From NCBI GenBank assembly GCA_035454085.1, contig DAOTEJ010000001.1, forward strand, positions 1 to 64,000: 64,000 nt of DNA. Reading direction: 5' to 3'. A program made the position numbers and the translations under genes. The notes under the pieces are model-generated. The model did no database searches. It was not told the DNA's origin and saw only the letters and a program-made list of their open reading frames with translations. Origin of the DNA: DAOTEJ01 sp035454085. Lineage in GTDB: Bacteria; Pseudomonadota; Gammaproteobacteria; Burkholderiales; Burkholderiaceae_F. Positions 34,104 to 45,974 of this stretch are shown here, in pieces (the first letter of the stretch is position 1; every line of letters begins with the position of its first letter).

Positions 34104-35332
34104 GAAGCGAGACCAAGGACCTGATCGTCGGCCTCGACGTGGGCACGAGCAAGGTGGTGGTGGCCGTGGCGGAGGTGCTGCCCGACGGCGGCTTCGAGGT
34201 CATCGGCCTGGGTCAGGCGCAGTCCGAGGGGCTGCGCAAGGGCGTGGTGGTCAACATCGAGGCCACGGTGCAGGCGATCCGCCGTGCCGTGGAAGAGGCC
34301 GAGTTGATGGCCGGCGCCAAGATCACCGAGGTCTACACCGGAATTGCCGGCAGCCACATCAAGAGCTTCAACTCGAGCGGCATGGTGCCGATCAAGGACC
34401 GCGAGGTCAGCGCCGCCGACGTCGAGCGCGTGATCGAGACGGCCAAGGCGGTCAACATCCCGACCGACCAGCAGGTCCTGCACGTGCTCACCCAGGAGTT
34501 CATCGTCGACGGCCAGGAAGACATCCGCGAGCCCATCGGCATGAGCGGGGTGCGGCTCGAGGTGCGCGTGCACATCGTCACCGGCGCGGTGAGCGCGGCG
34601 CAGAACATCATCAAGTGCGTGCGCCGCTGCGGCCTCGAGGTGCAGGACCTGATCCTGCAGCCGCTGGCCTCCTCGCTGGCGGTGCTCACCGGCGACGAGA
34701 AGGAGCTGGGCGTGGCGCTGATCGACGTGGGGGGCGGCACGACCGACGTGGCCATCTTCACGGGCGGCGCGATCCGCCACACCGTGGTGCTGCCGGTGGC
34801 CGGCGACCAGATCACCAGCGACATCGCCATGGCGCTGCGCACGCCCATGCCCGACGCAGAGGAAATCAAGCTGCGCTGGGGGGTGGCCAAGGAGGTGCTG
34901 GCCGATCCCGAGGAGCGCATCGAGATCCCCGGCATCGGCGACCGCCCGCCGCGCCTGCTGTCGCGCCAGGCGCTGGCCTCGGTGGTCGAGCCGCGCGTCG
35001 AAGAGATCTTCTCGATGGCGCAAAAGGCGATCCGCGAGTCGGGCTTCGAGGACAGCGTGGCCTCGGGCGTGGTGCTCACCGGAGGCACCAGCCTGCTGCC
35101 GGGCATGAACGAACTGGCCGAGGACGTGTTCCTCAAGCCGGCCCGGGTGGGCTGGCCGGCCTACGAGGGCGCGCTCGCGGACGTGATCCGCAATCCGCGC
35201 TACGCCACGGTGGTCGGGCTGCTGCTCGAGGCGCACCAGCAGCGCGTGCGCGGCCGGCGCATCGCCGGGCAGAGCGGCTCGTTCAAGCAGACGTTCAAGC
35301 GGATGAAGGAATGGATCGTCGGGAATTTTTGA
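34100..35332 (+). CDS. ftsA: Cell division protein FtsA
   Basis: A 410-residue actin-like ATPase that tethers FtsZ to the membrane. The phosphate-binding VGLDVGTSKVVV, IDVGGGTTDVAIF and VVLTGGTSLLPGM motifs are all present, and the C-terminal amphipathic helix (KQTFKRMKEWIVGNF) provides membrane binding. ATG 34100 overlaps the ftsQ stop. A 152-bp gap separates it from ftsZ, the first real intergenic space since rsmH. Confidence 0.96.
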   Translation: MRSETKDLIVGLDVGTSKVVVAVAEVLPDGGFEVIGLGQAQSEGLRKGVVVNIEATVQAIRRAVEEAELMAGAKITEVYTGIAGSHIKSFNSSGMVPIKDREVSAADVERVIETAKAVNIPTDQQVLHVLTQEFIVDGQEDIREPIGMSGVRLEVRVHIVTGAVSAAQNIIKCVRRCGLEVQDLILQPLASSLAVLTGDEKELGVALIDVGGGTTDVAIFTGGAIRHTVVLPVAGDQITSDIAMALRTPMPDAEEIKLRWGVAKEVLADPEERIEIPGIGDRPPRLLSRQALASVVEPRVEEIFSMAQKAIRESGFEDSVASGVVLTGGTSLLPGMNELAEDVFLKPARVGWPAYEGALADVIRNPRYATVVGLLLEAHQQRVRGRRIAGQSGSFKQTFKRMKEWIVGNF

Positions 35333-35484
35333 GCGGCGGCCTGCGGCTCGCGCATGACCTGCGCGGCCGGAGCCGTCGAAATCGGGGAAGCGTGCAATCG
35401 CAAGCGCGTGCGCCATCGGCGTCTTTGCGAGTGGACGTTTTCGAAACGGGGCATCAACGCTAAACGGGAGCAGGAGGCAAGACC

Positions 35485-36684
35485 ATGAGCTTCGAGATTC
35501 TGGAGACTGAAACCAACGGCACGGTCATCAAGGTGGTGGGCGTGGGGGGGGCTGGCGGCAATGCCGTCGAGCACATGATCTCGCGCGGGGTGCAGGGGGT
35601 GGAGTTCATCTGCGCCAACACCGATCACCAGGCGCTGGCGCGCTCCTCCGCGGTGAGCGTGATCCAGCTGGGCCGCACCGGGCTGGGGGCGGGGGCGCGG
35701 CCCGACGCCGGCCAGCAGGCGGCCGAGGAGGCGCGCGAGCGCATCGCCGACGCCCTGCGCGGCGCGCACATGGTGTTCATCACCGCCGGGATGGGCGGCG
35801 GCACGGGCACGGGCGCCGCACCGGTGGTGGCCGAGATCGCGCAGGAGATGGGCATCCTCACCGTGGCGGTGGTGTCCAAGCCCTTCGCCTTCGAGGGGCC
35901 GCGCCGCATGAGCCTGGCCGAGGTCGGGCTCGAGCAGCTCGAGGGCAAGGTCAACTCGCTGATCGTCATCCTCAACGACAGGCTCGAGGAAGTGCTCGGC
36001 GAGGACGCCGAGATGCACGAGTGCTTCCGCGCCGCCGACGACGTGCTGCACAACGCCTGCGCGGGCATCGCCGAGATCATCAACGTGCCCGGCCTGATCA
36101 ACGTCGACTTCGAGGACGTGAAGACCGTGATGGGCGAGCGCGGCAAGGCGATGATGGGCACCGCCACCGCCTCGGGTCTGGATCGGGCGCGCATCGCCGC
36201 CGAACAGGCGGTGGCCAGCCCCCTGCTCGAGGGCGTGGACCTGTCGGGCGCTCGCGGCGTGCTGGTCAACATCACCGCGAGCTCCAGCCTCAAGATGAAG
36301 GAGACGCGTGAGGTGATGGACACGATCCGCGCCTTCGCCGCCGATGACTCGACCGTGATCTTCGGCACGGTGCGCGACGAGGCGATGGGTGACGACCTGC
36401 GCGTGACGGTGGTGGCCACCGGCCTGGGCCGCGCCGCCAAGAAGCAAAGCTTCACGGTGATCAAGACCCCGGTGCGCACCGGCACCGACAACTTCACCTT
36501 CACGCCCACCACGCTGCAGCCCGGCACGCTCGTCCCGGGCGCAGCGGCTCCGGCCGAAGCGGCCGAAGGCCCCAACGTCTGGCAGGCCGGACGCCAGGAA
36601 GCGCAAAAGCGCATCGCCGCCATGGAGGAGAACGGCACCGACCGCTACGACATCCCGGCCTTCCTGCGCAAGCAGGCGGACTGA
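35485..36684 (+). CDS. ftsZ: Cell division protein FtsZ
   Basis: A 399-residue tubulin-like GTPase forming the Z ring. The tubulin signature GGGTGTG is at about residues 107-113, with the T7 region (INVDFEDVKTVM) and the conserved C-terminal tail YDIPAFLRKQAD, which binds FtsA and ZipA. AGGAGG lies nine bases before ATG 35485. The 152-bp upstream region, free of overlap, may hold a separate ftsZ promoter, as in other bacteria, but no clear hexamers were found. Confidence 0.97.
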   Translation: MSFEILETETNGTVIKVVGVGGAGGNAVEHMISRGVQGVEFICANTDHQALARSSAVSVIQLGRTGLGAGARPDAGQQAAEEARERIADALRGAHMVFITAGMGGGTGTGAAPVVAEIAQEMGILTVAVVSKPFAFEGPRRMSLAEVGLEQLEGKVNSLIVILNDRLEEVLGEDAEMHECFRAADDVLHNACAGIAEIINVPGLINVDFEDVKTVMGERGKAMMGTATASGLDRARIAAEQAVASPLLEGVDLSGARGVLVNITASSSLKMKETREVMDTIRAFAADDSTVIFGTVRDEAMGDDLRVTVVATGLGRAAKKQSFTVIKTPVRTGTDNFTFTPTTLQPGTLVPGAAAPAEAAEGPNVWQAGRQEAQKRIAAMEENGTDRYDIPAFLRKQAD

Positions 36685-36692
36685 GTCGCGCA

Positions 36693-36722
36693 GCCCGGGT
36701 GCGGCGCGTGCCGCGCCCGGGC
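36693..36722 (+). terminator. Strong hairpin between ftsZ and lpxC
   Basis: GCCCGGG (36693-36699) pairs with CCCGGGC (36716-36722), and the inner GCGGC pairs with GCCGC around a GCGT loop, giving about 13 pairs with one G-U. It starts eight bases after the ftsZ stop. No T-run follows, so it may attenuate more than terminate. Confidence 0.45.
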
Positions 36723-36777
36723 GACTGCCGGCAACCCCTTAGCTGCTAACCCGGAAGCCGGCTGCTGCCATGCCGCG

Positions 36778-36783
36778 TAAAAT
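36778..36783 (+). promoter_or_regulatory. Candidate -10 element of lpxC
   Basis: TAAAAT lies 6 bases before the lpxC start codon, so a transcript from here would be leaderless or nearly so. No -35 match. Confidence 0.3.
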
Positions 36784-36789
36784 CTCACG

Positions 36790-37701
36790 ATGCTCAAGCA
36801 ACGCACTCTGAAGCAGATCGCCCGCACCGTGGGCATCGGTCTGCACTCCGGCACCAAGGTGCAGCTCCAGTTGCGCCCGGCGGCGGCCGGCACCGGGATC
36901 GTCTTTCGCCGGGTCGACCTCGATCCGCCGGTCGACATCCCCGCCACCGCCGAGGCGGTGCGCGACACTCGCCTGGCCACCACCCTGGTCAGCGGCGCGG
37001 CGCGCATTGCCACCGTCGAGCACCTCATGAGCGCGCTCGCGGGACTGGGCATCGACAACCTCTACATCGACGTCGACGCGCCCGAGATCCCCATCATGGA
37101 CGGCAGTGCGGCGAGCTTCGTGTTCCTCATCCAGGCGGCCGGCATCGTCGAGCAGAACGCGCCGAAGCGATTCGTGCGGGTCAGGCGCGCCGTCGAGGCG
37201 CGCGACGGCGACAAGTGGGCCCGGCTCGAGCCGCACTTCGGCTACAAGCTCGCCTTCTCGATCGACTTCCAGCACCCCGCGATCGACGCCACCGAGCAGT
37301 TCGTCGAGGTCGACTTCGCGCGCGACAGCTTCATCAAGGACGTGGCTCGGGCACGTACCTTCGGGTCGGTCAACGACGTCGAGGCGCTGCGCGCGATGGG
37401 CCTGGCCCAGGGCGGCACGCTGGACAACGCGATCGTGATCGACGAGTACCGCGTGCTCAATTCCGACGGGCTGCGCTCGGACGACGAGTTCGCCAAGCAC
37501 AAGCTGCTCGACGCGATGGGCGACCTGTACATGCTCGGCCATCCCCTGCTCGGTTCGTACAAGGCCCACAAGTCGGGCCACGCGCTCAACAATCAGTTGC
37601 TGCGCGCCTTGCTGGCCGACCAGACGGCCTGGGAGTACGCGAGCTTCGCCGAAGGCGAGCCCGCCCCCGCCGGCTTCGAGGCCCAGCTCGCCCTGACCTG
37701 A
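36790..37701 (+). CDS. lpxC: UDP-3-O-acyl-N-acetylglucosamine deacetylase
   Basis: A 303-residue zinc deacetylase, the committed step of lipid A synthesis at the cytosolic face of the inner membrane. Zinc ligands and catalytic residues are recognisable in VEHLMSAL, KHKLLDAMGDLYMLGHPLLG and HKSGHALNN. Other conserved segments are IGLHSGTKV and PEIPIMDGSA. The start ATG 36790 gives the usual MLKQRTLKQ N terminus. It follows ftsZ after a hairpin, the standard position in gamma- and betaproteobacteria. Confidence 0.96.
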   Translation: MLKQRTLKQIARTVGIGLHSGTKVQLQLRPAAAGTGIVFRRVDLDPPVDIPATAEAVRDTRLATTLVSGAARIATVEHLMSALAGLGIDNLYIDVDAPEIPIMDGSAASFVFLIQAAGIVEQNAPKRFVRVRRAVEARDGDKWARLEPHFGYKLAFSIDFQHPAIDATEQFVEVDFARDSFIKDVARARTFGSVNDVEALRAMGLAQGGTLDNAIVIDEYRVLNSDGLRSDDEFAKHKLLDAMGDLYMLGHPLLGSYKAHKSGHALNNQLLRALLADQTAWEYASFAEGEPAPAGFEAQLALT

Positions 37702-37706
37702 GCGGC

Positions 37707-38180
37707 TCAGCCGCCCGGCCGGGCGAGCGTCTTTTCCAGTCTTTCGAGCGCGCGGCGCAGGTCCGAGACCGGCAGCGCCAGCGCCAGCGCGCCCACGGCG
37801 CGCGCACCGGGTGCGCTGGGTGCGCGCGGCGGGCCGTAGCGGGCCGGGTCCACCGCAGCCGCGGGCGGCTCGTTGTCGCCCAGGGGTTGCACGCGCAGTG
37901 CGATCTCCTCGACCGGGATTCCCTCGGCGCGCAGCGCCTCCACCAGACGAGGCAGGGCCTGGCGCAGCTTGGCCGACTGGGCCGCGCTCGGCACCCGCAC
38001 CACCAGCTTGGTGCCACGCAGTTCGCAGCGGCCCGGTGTCTCGAGGTCCAGGTGCATCCCGAGCCTGGCGCACTCCGGGGCCAGCGCCCGTGCCGCGCGG
38101 CGCGCCGCCGCCACGCTGGCTGCCAGGGCAGCGGCGGGCGACACGGCAAGGGCCTGGGCCAGGGCGCGGGGGGCGGTCAT
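37707..38180 (-). CDS. dciA: DciA-type (DUF721) protein, replicative helicase loader
   Basis: A 157-residue basic, Ala/Arg-rich protein. The central LDLETPGRCELRGTKLVVRVPSAAQSAKLRQALPRLVEALR is characteristic of the DUF721 domain; DciA proteins of this family assist loading of DnaB in bacteria lacking DnaC. The position between lpxC and secA, on the opposite strand, parallels the known Pseudomonas arrangement. The C-terminal part is low-complexity Pro/Ala then a short helix. The start at 38180 is divergent from secA. Confidence 0.8.
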   Translation of the reverse strand: MTAPRALAQALAVSPAAALAASVAAARRAARALAPECARLGMHLDLETPGRCELRGTKLVVRVPSAAQSAKLRQALPRLVEALRAEGIPVEEIALRVQPLGDNEPPAAAVDPARYGPPRAPSAPGARAVGALALALPVSDLRRALERLEKTLARPGG

Positions 38181-38274
38181 GGGTGGGGAACTAGGGGCTT
38201 CCCATTATCACCGAGGCGCTACATCGCCTCGGCCGAGACCCGGCCACCGGCCCTGTGCACTGCGACCCCTGTGA

Positions 38275-38280
38275 GATAAT
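38275..38280 (+). promoter_or_regulatory. Candidate -10 element for secA
   Basis: GATAAT followed by CGCGCG lies 76 bases upstream of the secA start. The same GATAATCGCG string precedes pyrC. No clear -35. Confidence 0.35.
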
Positions 38281-38356
38281 CGCGCGCTTGCCGCCCAGGG
38301 CCTCGACTGGCCCGCCGCCCGCCGCGGCCGCGGCCCCCTTCCGCCCGACATTTCCG

Positions 38357-41122
<2,766 letters not shown>

Positions 41123-41201
41123 GGCGGCCTGGCCGGGCGCGCCCGCGGGCGCGCCCGCATACCCGGCTCGCGGGCGCGGGCCACGCTGAACGGGAGTTGA
41201 G

Positions 41202-42431
41202 ATGGCAGTGAACCTCCACGCGCCGGACCCCGCGGCGCTGCACGCGGTCGATGGCGTCGCACTCGGCTGGGCCGAGGCCCACATCCGCAAGCCCAATCGC
41301 AAGGACCTGCTGCTGGTGAGCGTTGCTCCCGGCGCCGCGGTGGCCGGCGTGTTCACTCAGAACCGTTTTGCCGCCGCGCCCGTCCAGGTTTGCCGCGCCC
41401 ACCTGGCGGCGGCGCAGGGCATACGCGCCCTGGTCATCAACACCGGTTGCGCCAACGCCGGCACCGGCGCGCCTGGCCTCGCGGCCGCGCAGGCCAGCTG
41501 TGTTGCAGTGGCCCGGTTGCTGGGCTGCGAGCCGGCGCAGGTGCTGCCTTTCTCGACCGGCGTGATCATGGAGCCCCTGCCCGTCGAGCGCCTCGTGGCC
41601 GGGCTGCCCCAGGCGCAGTCGCGGCTTGCTGCTACTCACTGGGCCCAGGCTGCCGAGTCCATCATGACCACCGACACGCTGCCCAAGGCGGCGTCGGAGC
41701 GCGCCAGCGTGGGCGGCGCTCCGGTGACGATCACCGGGATCAGCAAGGGCGCGGGCATGATCCGCCCCAACATGGCGACCATGCTGGGCTTCCTGGCCAC
41801 CGATGCCGGGATTGCGCCCGCCTTGCTGTCCAAGCTGACGCGCGAAGTGGCGGAGCGCTCGTTCAACCGCATCACGGTCGATGGCGACACGTCGACCAAC
41901 GACTCCTTCGTGATCATCGCCACGGGCCGCAACGGCGCGCCCGTGATCGATGCGCCGAACGATCCGCGGCTGGCCGAGCTCACCGAGGCGCTCACCCGCG
42001 TGGCGCAGCGCCTCGCCCAGGCCATCGTGCGCGACGGGGAGGGCGCGACCAAGTTCATCACCGTCGAGGTCCGGGGCGCGGCTAGCGAGGACGAGGCGGC
42101 GCGCGCGGCCTACGCCATCGCGCACTCGCCCTTGGTGAAGACGGCCTTCTTCGCGTCCGATCCCAACCTCGGTCGCATCCTCGCCGCCGTGGGCAATGCC
42201 GGCATCGCCGACCTCGACCCGGGCCGCGTGCAGCTCTGGCTCGACGACGTGTGGGTGGCCCGCGACGGCGGCCGCCACCCCGACTACCGCGAAGAGGACG
42301 GCGCGCGCGTGATGGCGCAGGCCGAGATCCGCGTGCGCGTGGACCTGGGGCGTGGCGAGGCGGACACCACCGTGTGGACCACCGATCTGTCGCACGACTA
42401 CGTGAGCATCAACGCCGACTACCGCAGCTAG
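41202..42431 (+). CDS. argJ: Bifunctional glutamate N-acetyltransferase / amino-acid acetyltransferase
   Basis: A 409-residue ornithine acetyltransferase-family enzyme that recycles the acetyl group in arginine synthesis. The self-cleavage site lies in PNMATMLGFLATDA, where Thr becomes the N-terminal nucleophile of the beta chain. The DGDTSTNDS segment and C-terminal STDLSHDYVSINADYRS-like ending are typical. GGGAG precedes ATG 41202. Whether it also makes acetylglutamate from acetyl-CoA cannot be told from sequence alone. Confidence 0.95.
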   Translation: MAVNLHAPDPAALHAVDGVALGWAEAHIRKPNRKDLLLVSVAPGAAVAGVFTQNRFAAAPVQVCRAHLAAAQGIRALVINTGCANAGTGAPGLAAAQASCVAVARLLGCEPAQVLPFSTGVIMEPLPVERLVAGLPQAQSRLAATHWAQAAESIMTTDTLPKAASERASVGGAPVTITGISKGAGMIRPNMATMLGFLATDAGIAPALLSKLTREVAERSFNRITVDGDTSTNDSFVIIATGRNGAPVIDAPNDPRLAELTEALTRVAQRLAQAIVRDGEGATKFITVEVRGAASEDEAARAAYAIAHSPLVKTAFFASDPNLGRILAAVGNAGIADLDPGRVQLWLDDVWVARDGGRHPDYREEDGARVMAQAEIRVRVDLGRGEADTTVWTTDLSHDYVSINADYRS

Positions 42432-42435
42432 TGCC

Positions 42436-43311
42436 ATGACGCCCGAGCTCGAGCGCCGTCTGGCCGATCTGCTCGCGCGCCTGGAGCCGCTGCTGCCGGC
42501 TGCATCCGTCGCGCCCGACTGGAGCGCCTGCGCCTTTCGCTGGCGCCGGCAGCGCCTCCTGGGCGTGGAGCGCGGCGTGCTCGAGGCCGTGACCCGCGTG
42601 GCGCGCATCGCGCCCGCAGACCTGCAGCACGTCGAGGCGCAGAAGGCCGCGCTGCTGCGCAACACCGAGCAGTTCGTGCGTGGCCTGCCGGCCAACAACG
42701 TGTTGCTCACCGGGGCACGCGGCACGGGCAAGAGTTCCCTGGTGCGCGCCTGCCTGGAGCGCCATGCCGCCGATGGCTTGCGGCTGATCGAGGTCGACAA
42801 GCACGACCTGGGGGACGTGGACAGCATTGCCGCCCTGGTGGCCGGACGGCCGGAGCGCTTCATCCTGTTCTGCGACGACCTCTCGTTCGAGGCGGGCGAG
42901 GCGGGGTACAAGGCCCTGAAGGCGGCGCTCGACGGGTCGGTGGCAGCGCCGGGCGACAACGTGCTGATCTACGCCACCTCGAACCGCCGCCACCTGATGC
43001 CCGAAGCGATGCGCGACAACCTCGCAGCCAAGTACGACGAGGACGGCGAGCTGCATCCGGGCGAGGCGGTCGAGGAGAAGATTTCACTGTCCGAGCGCTT
43101 CGGGTTGTGGCTGTCGTTCTACCCGTTCCGTCAGGACGACTACCTCGACATCGTGGCGCACTGGTTGCGCCGCTTCGGAGTGGGCGAGGCCGAGATCGCG
43201 GCCGCGCGCGCCGAGGCGCTGCAGTTCGCCCTGCAGCGCGGCTCGCGCTCGGGACGCGTGGCGCTGCAGTTCGCGCGCGACCAGGCGGGTCGCCTGGGAC
43301 TCGCCGGGTGA
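42436..43311 (+). CDS. DUF815-family AAA+ ATPase
   Basis: A 291-residue ATP-binding protein. Walker A is GARGTGKSS at about residues 94-102, Walker B is FILFCDDLSFE, and the sensor region reads IYATSNRRHLMPE. This set is characteristic of the DUF815 ATPase family, whose function remains undefined. It lies four bases after argJ and its stop overlaps the GTG start of the next gene. Confidence 0.88.
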   Translation: MTPELERRLADLLARLEPLLPAASVAPDWSACAFRWRRQRLLGVERGVLEAVTRVARIAPADLQHVEAQKAALLRNTEQFVRGLPANNVLLTGARGTGKSSLVRACLERHAADGLRLIEVDKHDLGDVDSIAALVAGRPERFILFCDDLSFEAGEAGYKALKAALDGSVAAPGDNVLIYATSNRRHLMPEAMRDNLAAKYDEDGELHPGEAVEEKISLSERFGLWLSFYPFRQDDYLDIVAHWLRRFGVGEAEIAAARAEALQFALQRGSRSGRVALQFARDQAGRLGLAG

Positions 43312-44258
43312 CCGGGCGCCCGCCGGTGGAGGTGGCCGTGGGCGTGCTGATCCGCCCCGATGGCCGCTTCCTGCTGGCCAGCCGCCCCGCGGGCAAGCCT
43401 TACGCCGGCTACTGGGAGTTCCCGGGCGGCAAGCTCGAGGCCGGCGAGACGGTCGAGGCGGCACTGGCGCGCGAACTGCGCGAGGAACTGGGGCTGGAGA
43501 TCGGCCCGGCGTATCGATGGGTCACTCTCGAGCACGACTACCCCCATGCCTATGTGCGACTGCACTTCTGCCGGGTCTTCGATTGGCAAGGCGAAATCGC
43601 GGCCCACGAGGGCCAGGCCTTTGGCTTCTTCACGGTGGACGATCTGCCCGATGGCCCGCTGCTGCCCGCCACCGTGCCCGTGATGAAGTGGCTGCGCCTG
43701 CCGCAGGAACTGGCGATCAGCGCGGCGGCGACCATGGGAGCGGAGCGCTTCCGCGCCGCGCTCGACGCGCGCCTCGCGGACGGTCTGCGCCTGCTGCAGG
43801 TGCGCGAGCCGGCTTGGGATGACGCGCAGGTGGAGCAGTTGCTCGAGGCGCTGCTGCCACGGGCGCGTGCTGCGGGCGCGCGGGTGGTGCTGAGCAGCCG
43901 TCACGGCGCATCGCTGTGGTCGCGAGGCGACGGGGTGCACCTCACGGCACGCGACCTGCAGTCCTGCGCGCAGCGGCCGCCCCTGCCGCTGGTGGGCGCC
44001 TCGTGCCATACGCGCGAGGAACTCGCGCACGCGGCGCGCCTGGGGCTGGACTACGCGGTGCTGGGGGCGGTGGGGCCGAGCGCTTCCCACCCTGGCGAGC
44101 GCGGCCTCGGCTGGTCGGCCTGGCGCGACCGTGCCCGCGAAGCGGGGCTGCCGGTGTATGCGATCGGAGGTCTGACGGTGCAGGATCTGCCCACCGCCCT
44201 GGCCGCCGGCGCGCACGGCATCGCACAACTCACGGGCGCGTGGAGCGCGCGCCGCTGA
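43308..44258 (+). CDS. Nudix hydrolase (MutT-like) fused to a ThiE/TenI-like domain
   Basis: A 316-residue two-domain protein. Residues about 1-135 are a MutT-type Nudix domain with the box GGKLEAGETVEAALAREL followed by REELG, expected to hydrolyse oxidised dGTP. Residues about 140-316 resemble thiamine-phosphate synthase (ThiE/TenI): LLQVREPAWDD, SRHGASLWSRGDGVHLT, GASCHTREEL, DYAVLGAVGPS and YAIGGLTV. The fusion is widespread in beta- and gammaproteobacteria; its second domain has no proven activity. GTG 43308 overlaps the DUF815 stop. Confidence 0.88.
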   Translation: MTGRPPVEVAVGVLIRPDGRFLLASRPAGKPYAGYWEFPGGKLEAGETVEAALARELREELGLEIGPAYRWVTLEHDYPHAYVRLHFCRVFDWQGEIAAHEGQAFGFFTVDDLPDGPLLPATVPVMKWLRLPQELAISAAATMGAERFRAALDARLADGLRLLQVREPAWDDAQVEQLLEALLPRARAAGARVVLSSRHGASLWSRGDGVHLTARDLQSCAQRPPLPLVGASCHTREELAHAARLGLDYAVLGAVGPSASHPGERGLGWSAWRDRAREAGLPVYAIGGLTVQDLPTALAAGAHGIAQLTGAWSARR

Positions 44259-44328
44259 AGCTCGAGCGAGGCCTGGCCGGCAAGCGCGAGTCCGGGTGGT
44301 CGAAGATCGCGCAGCGCTTGCTGGCCGC

Positions 44329-44535
44329 TCAGTGCGCAGTGCCGCTGCGCGCTGGCTCGGAGGGCGGCAATTCTTCGGCCTGGTCGAGCGACGCTCCGGC
44401 GACGCGGTAGCGCTCCGCGGCCCAGGCGCCCAGGTCGGTGGTCTTGCAGCGCTCCGAACAGAACGGTCGCCAGGGACTGGTGACATCCCACACCACGACC
44501 TTGCCGCAGGTGGGGCACTTGACGCGCGCCCCCAT
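44329..44535 (-). CDS. yacG: DNA gyrase inhibitor YacG
   Basis: A 68-residue zinc-finger protein that binds GyrB and blocks DNA binding. The four zinc Cys are in VKCPTCGKVV and PFCSERCKTTDLG. ATG 44535 overlaps the zapD stop by one base (TGATG). The order pilD-coaE-zapD-yacG is conserved in beta- and gammaproteobacteria. The C terminus is acidic and low-complexity, as usual. Confidence 0.93.
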   Translation of the reverse strand: MGARVKCPTCGKVVVWDVTSPWRPFCSERCKTTDLGAWAAERYRVAGASLDQAEELPPSEPARSGTAH

Positions 44536-45305
44536 CAGGATGCGCAGAGCACCAGATCGAAGGGGATGTCGGCACTCACCGCGCGCGGCTTGAGGTCGCG
44601 GTCAGGCGTGGTGAAGCGGATCCACAGCATGTACTTGTTCGCGCTGATCTCGGGGATCGCGTTGAGTTCCGCCGCGACCCGAACCTGGAGCAGCGAGAAG
44701 CTGCGTCCCTGAAGCATCTGCTGATAGGCGCCCTGCTGGGCGATCTGGCGGCTGTAGTGCGCGCTGCCGCGCAGCAGCTTGAGCAGGATGGCGAGCGCCT
44801 GGTGAAAGGGCTCGAGCGGCCGCAGCCAGGTGGCCAGGTCGGCAAGCCGGTCCTCGGCATCGCGCGAGAGCCAGGCGTGGTAGCTGGGCAGGTCGAACTC
44901 GCAGGTGCCGCCGGGGATGTTGGCGCGGCTGCGGATGCTCATCAGCCACTCGTTGTCGCGCAGGTGCTGGCCGGCACGGCCGGCGATGGCGTTGAGTTCC
45001 TGCTGCGCGCGGTCGACCTCGGCGAGCACCTCGTTGAGCGCTTCCTCGGCGACCTTGGGATTGTTGCGCAGGGCGGTGAGGCTCTGGCGATGCCGCTCGA
45101 GTTCCTGCAGCAGGTCCGACTTGAGGTCGGCGCGCGAGGTGACCTCGAGGATCTCGAACAGAGTCAGCAGGGCCGTGTGGGTGCAGTAGGCATCCTGTTG
45201 ACGGCAGAAGTACGAGAGCTTGTCGAACAGGTCTTCCAGGCGCAAAAACGTGCGGATGCGCTCGCTGAAAGGGTATTCGTAGAGGATGTGACCGTCGGTG
45301 TCCAT
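44535..45305 (-). CDS. zapD: Cell division protein ZapD
   Basis: A 256-residue protein (formerly YacF) that crosslinks FtsZ protofilaments. Family features include the N-terminal YEYPFSERIRTFLRLEDLF and the C-terminal ANKYMLWIRF. It is mostly helical in the first half. The start ATG is at 45305, 42 bases after the coaE stop. Its stop overlaps yacG. Confidence 0.94.
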   Translation of the reverse strand: MDTDGHILYEYPFSERIRTFLRLEDLFDKLSYFCRQQDAYCTHTALLTLFEILEVTSRADLKSDLLQELERHRQSLTALRNNPKVAEEALNEVLAEVDRAQQELNAIAGRAGQHLRDNEWLMSIRSRANIPGGTCEFDLPSYHAWLSRDAEDRLADLATWLRPLEPFHQALAILLKLLRGSAHYSRQIAQQGAYQQMLQGRSFSLLQVRVAAELNAIPEISANKYMLWIRFTTPDRDLKPRAVSADIPFDLVLCAS

Positions 45306-45347
45306 CGCCGGGCGCGCGCTCAGTTGACTGAAGATAGCATGGTCGCC

Positions 45348-45974
45348 TCAGGCCGCGGACGCGCGGCCCGCGGCGAGCGCGCGATAGGCAAGGTCGAGTC
45401 GTTGCGCGTGCACCGCAAGTTCCTCGAGGCTGCCCTCGTTGAACACAACGTCGTCGGCGGCTTCGAGGCGCTGCGCGCGGGTTGCCTGGCGCGCCAGCAC
45501 GGCACGCGCCAGCGCCTCGTCCATGCCTGCTCTGCGGCAGGCCCGCGCGATCTGCAGGGCCTCGGTGCAGTCGACCACCAGCACGCGGTCGCAGCGATCG
45601 CGCCAGCCGCCAGACTCGACCAGCAGGGGCACCGCGATCACCGTGTACGGCGCACCGTCTTGCAAGGCTTGCGCCACGGCGAGGTCGGCGTGGGCGCGAA
45701 TCAGGGGGTGGAGAATTGCCTCGAGCCGGCGGCGCGCCTCGTCGTCACCGAACACGCGGGCACGCATGGCCACGCGGTCGAGCGCGCCGTCGTCGCCGAT
45801 CGCGGCGGCCCCGAAGGCCGCACGCAGGGGTTCGATCGCCGCACCCCCGGGTGCGGTGAGGGCGTGGGCGATGGCATCGGTGTCCACGAGCGCGGCGCCC
45901 AAGGACGCCAGCCGATCGGCCAGAGCGCTCTTGCCGCTGGCGATGCCGCCGGTGAGGCCGACGCGCAGGCTCAT
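45348..45974 (-). CDS. coaE: Dephospho-CoA kinase
   Basis: A 208-residue kinase completing coenzyme A synthesis in the cytosol. The P-loop GLTGGIASGKS is at residues 6-16, followed by LVDTDAIAHALTAPGG and the conserved PLLVESG and RQATRAQRLEAADDVVFNEG. ATG 45974 overlaps the pilD stop (ATGA), so it is coupled with it. The open frame further upstream belongs to another reading frame of pilD. Confidence 0.95.
   Translation of the reverse strand: MSLRVGLTGGIASGKSALADRLASLGAALVDTDAIAHALTAPGGAAIEPLRAAFGAAAIGDDGALDRVAMRARVFGDDEARRRLEAILHPLIRAHADLAVAQALQDGAPYTVIAVPLLVESGGWRDRCDRVLVVDCTEALQIARACRRAGMDEALARAVLARQATRAQRLEAADDVVFNEGSLEELAVHAQRLDLAYRALAAGRASAA

Noticed and set aside
35333..35484. A separate ftsZ promoter
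   Set aside because: The gap is suggestive, but I found no hexamer pair with acceptable spacing, so no site is claimed.
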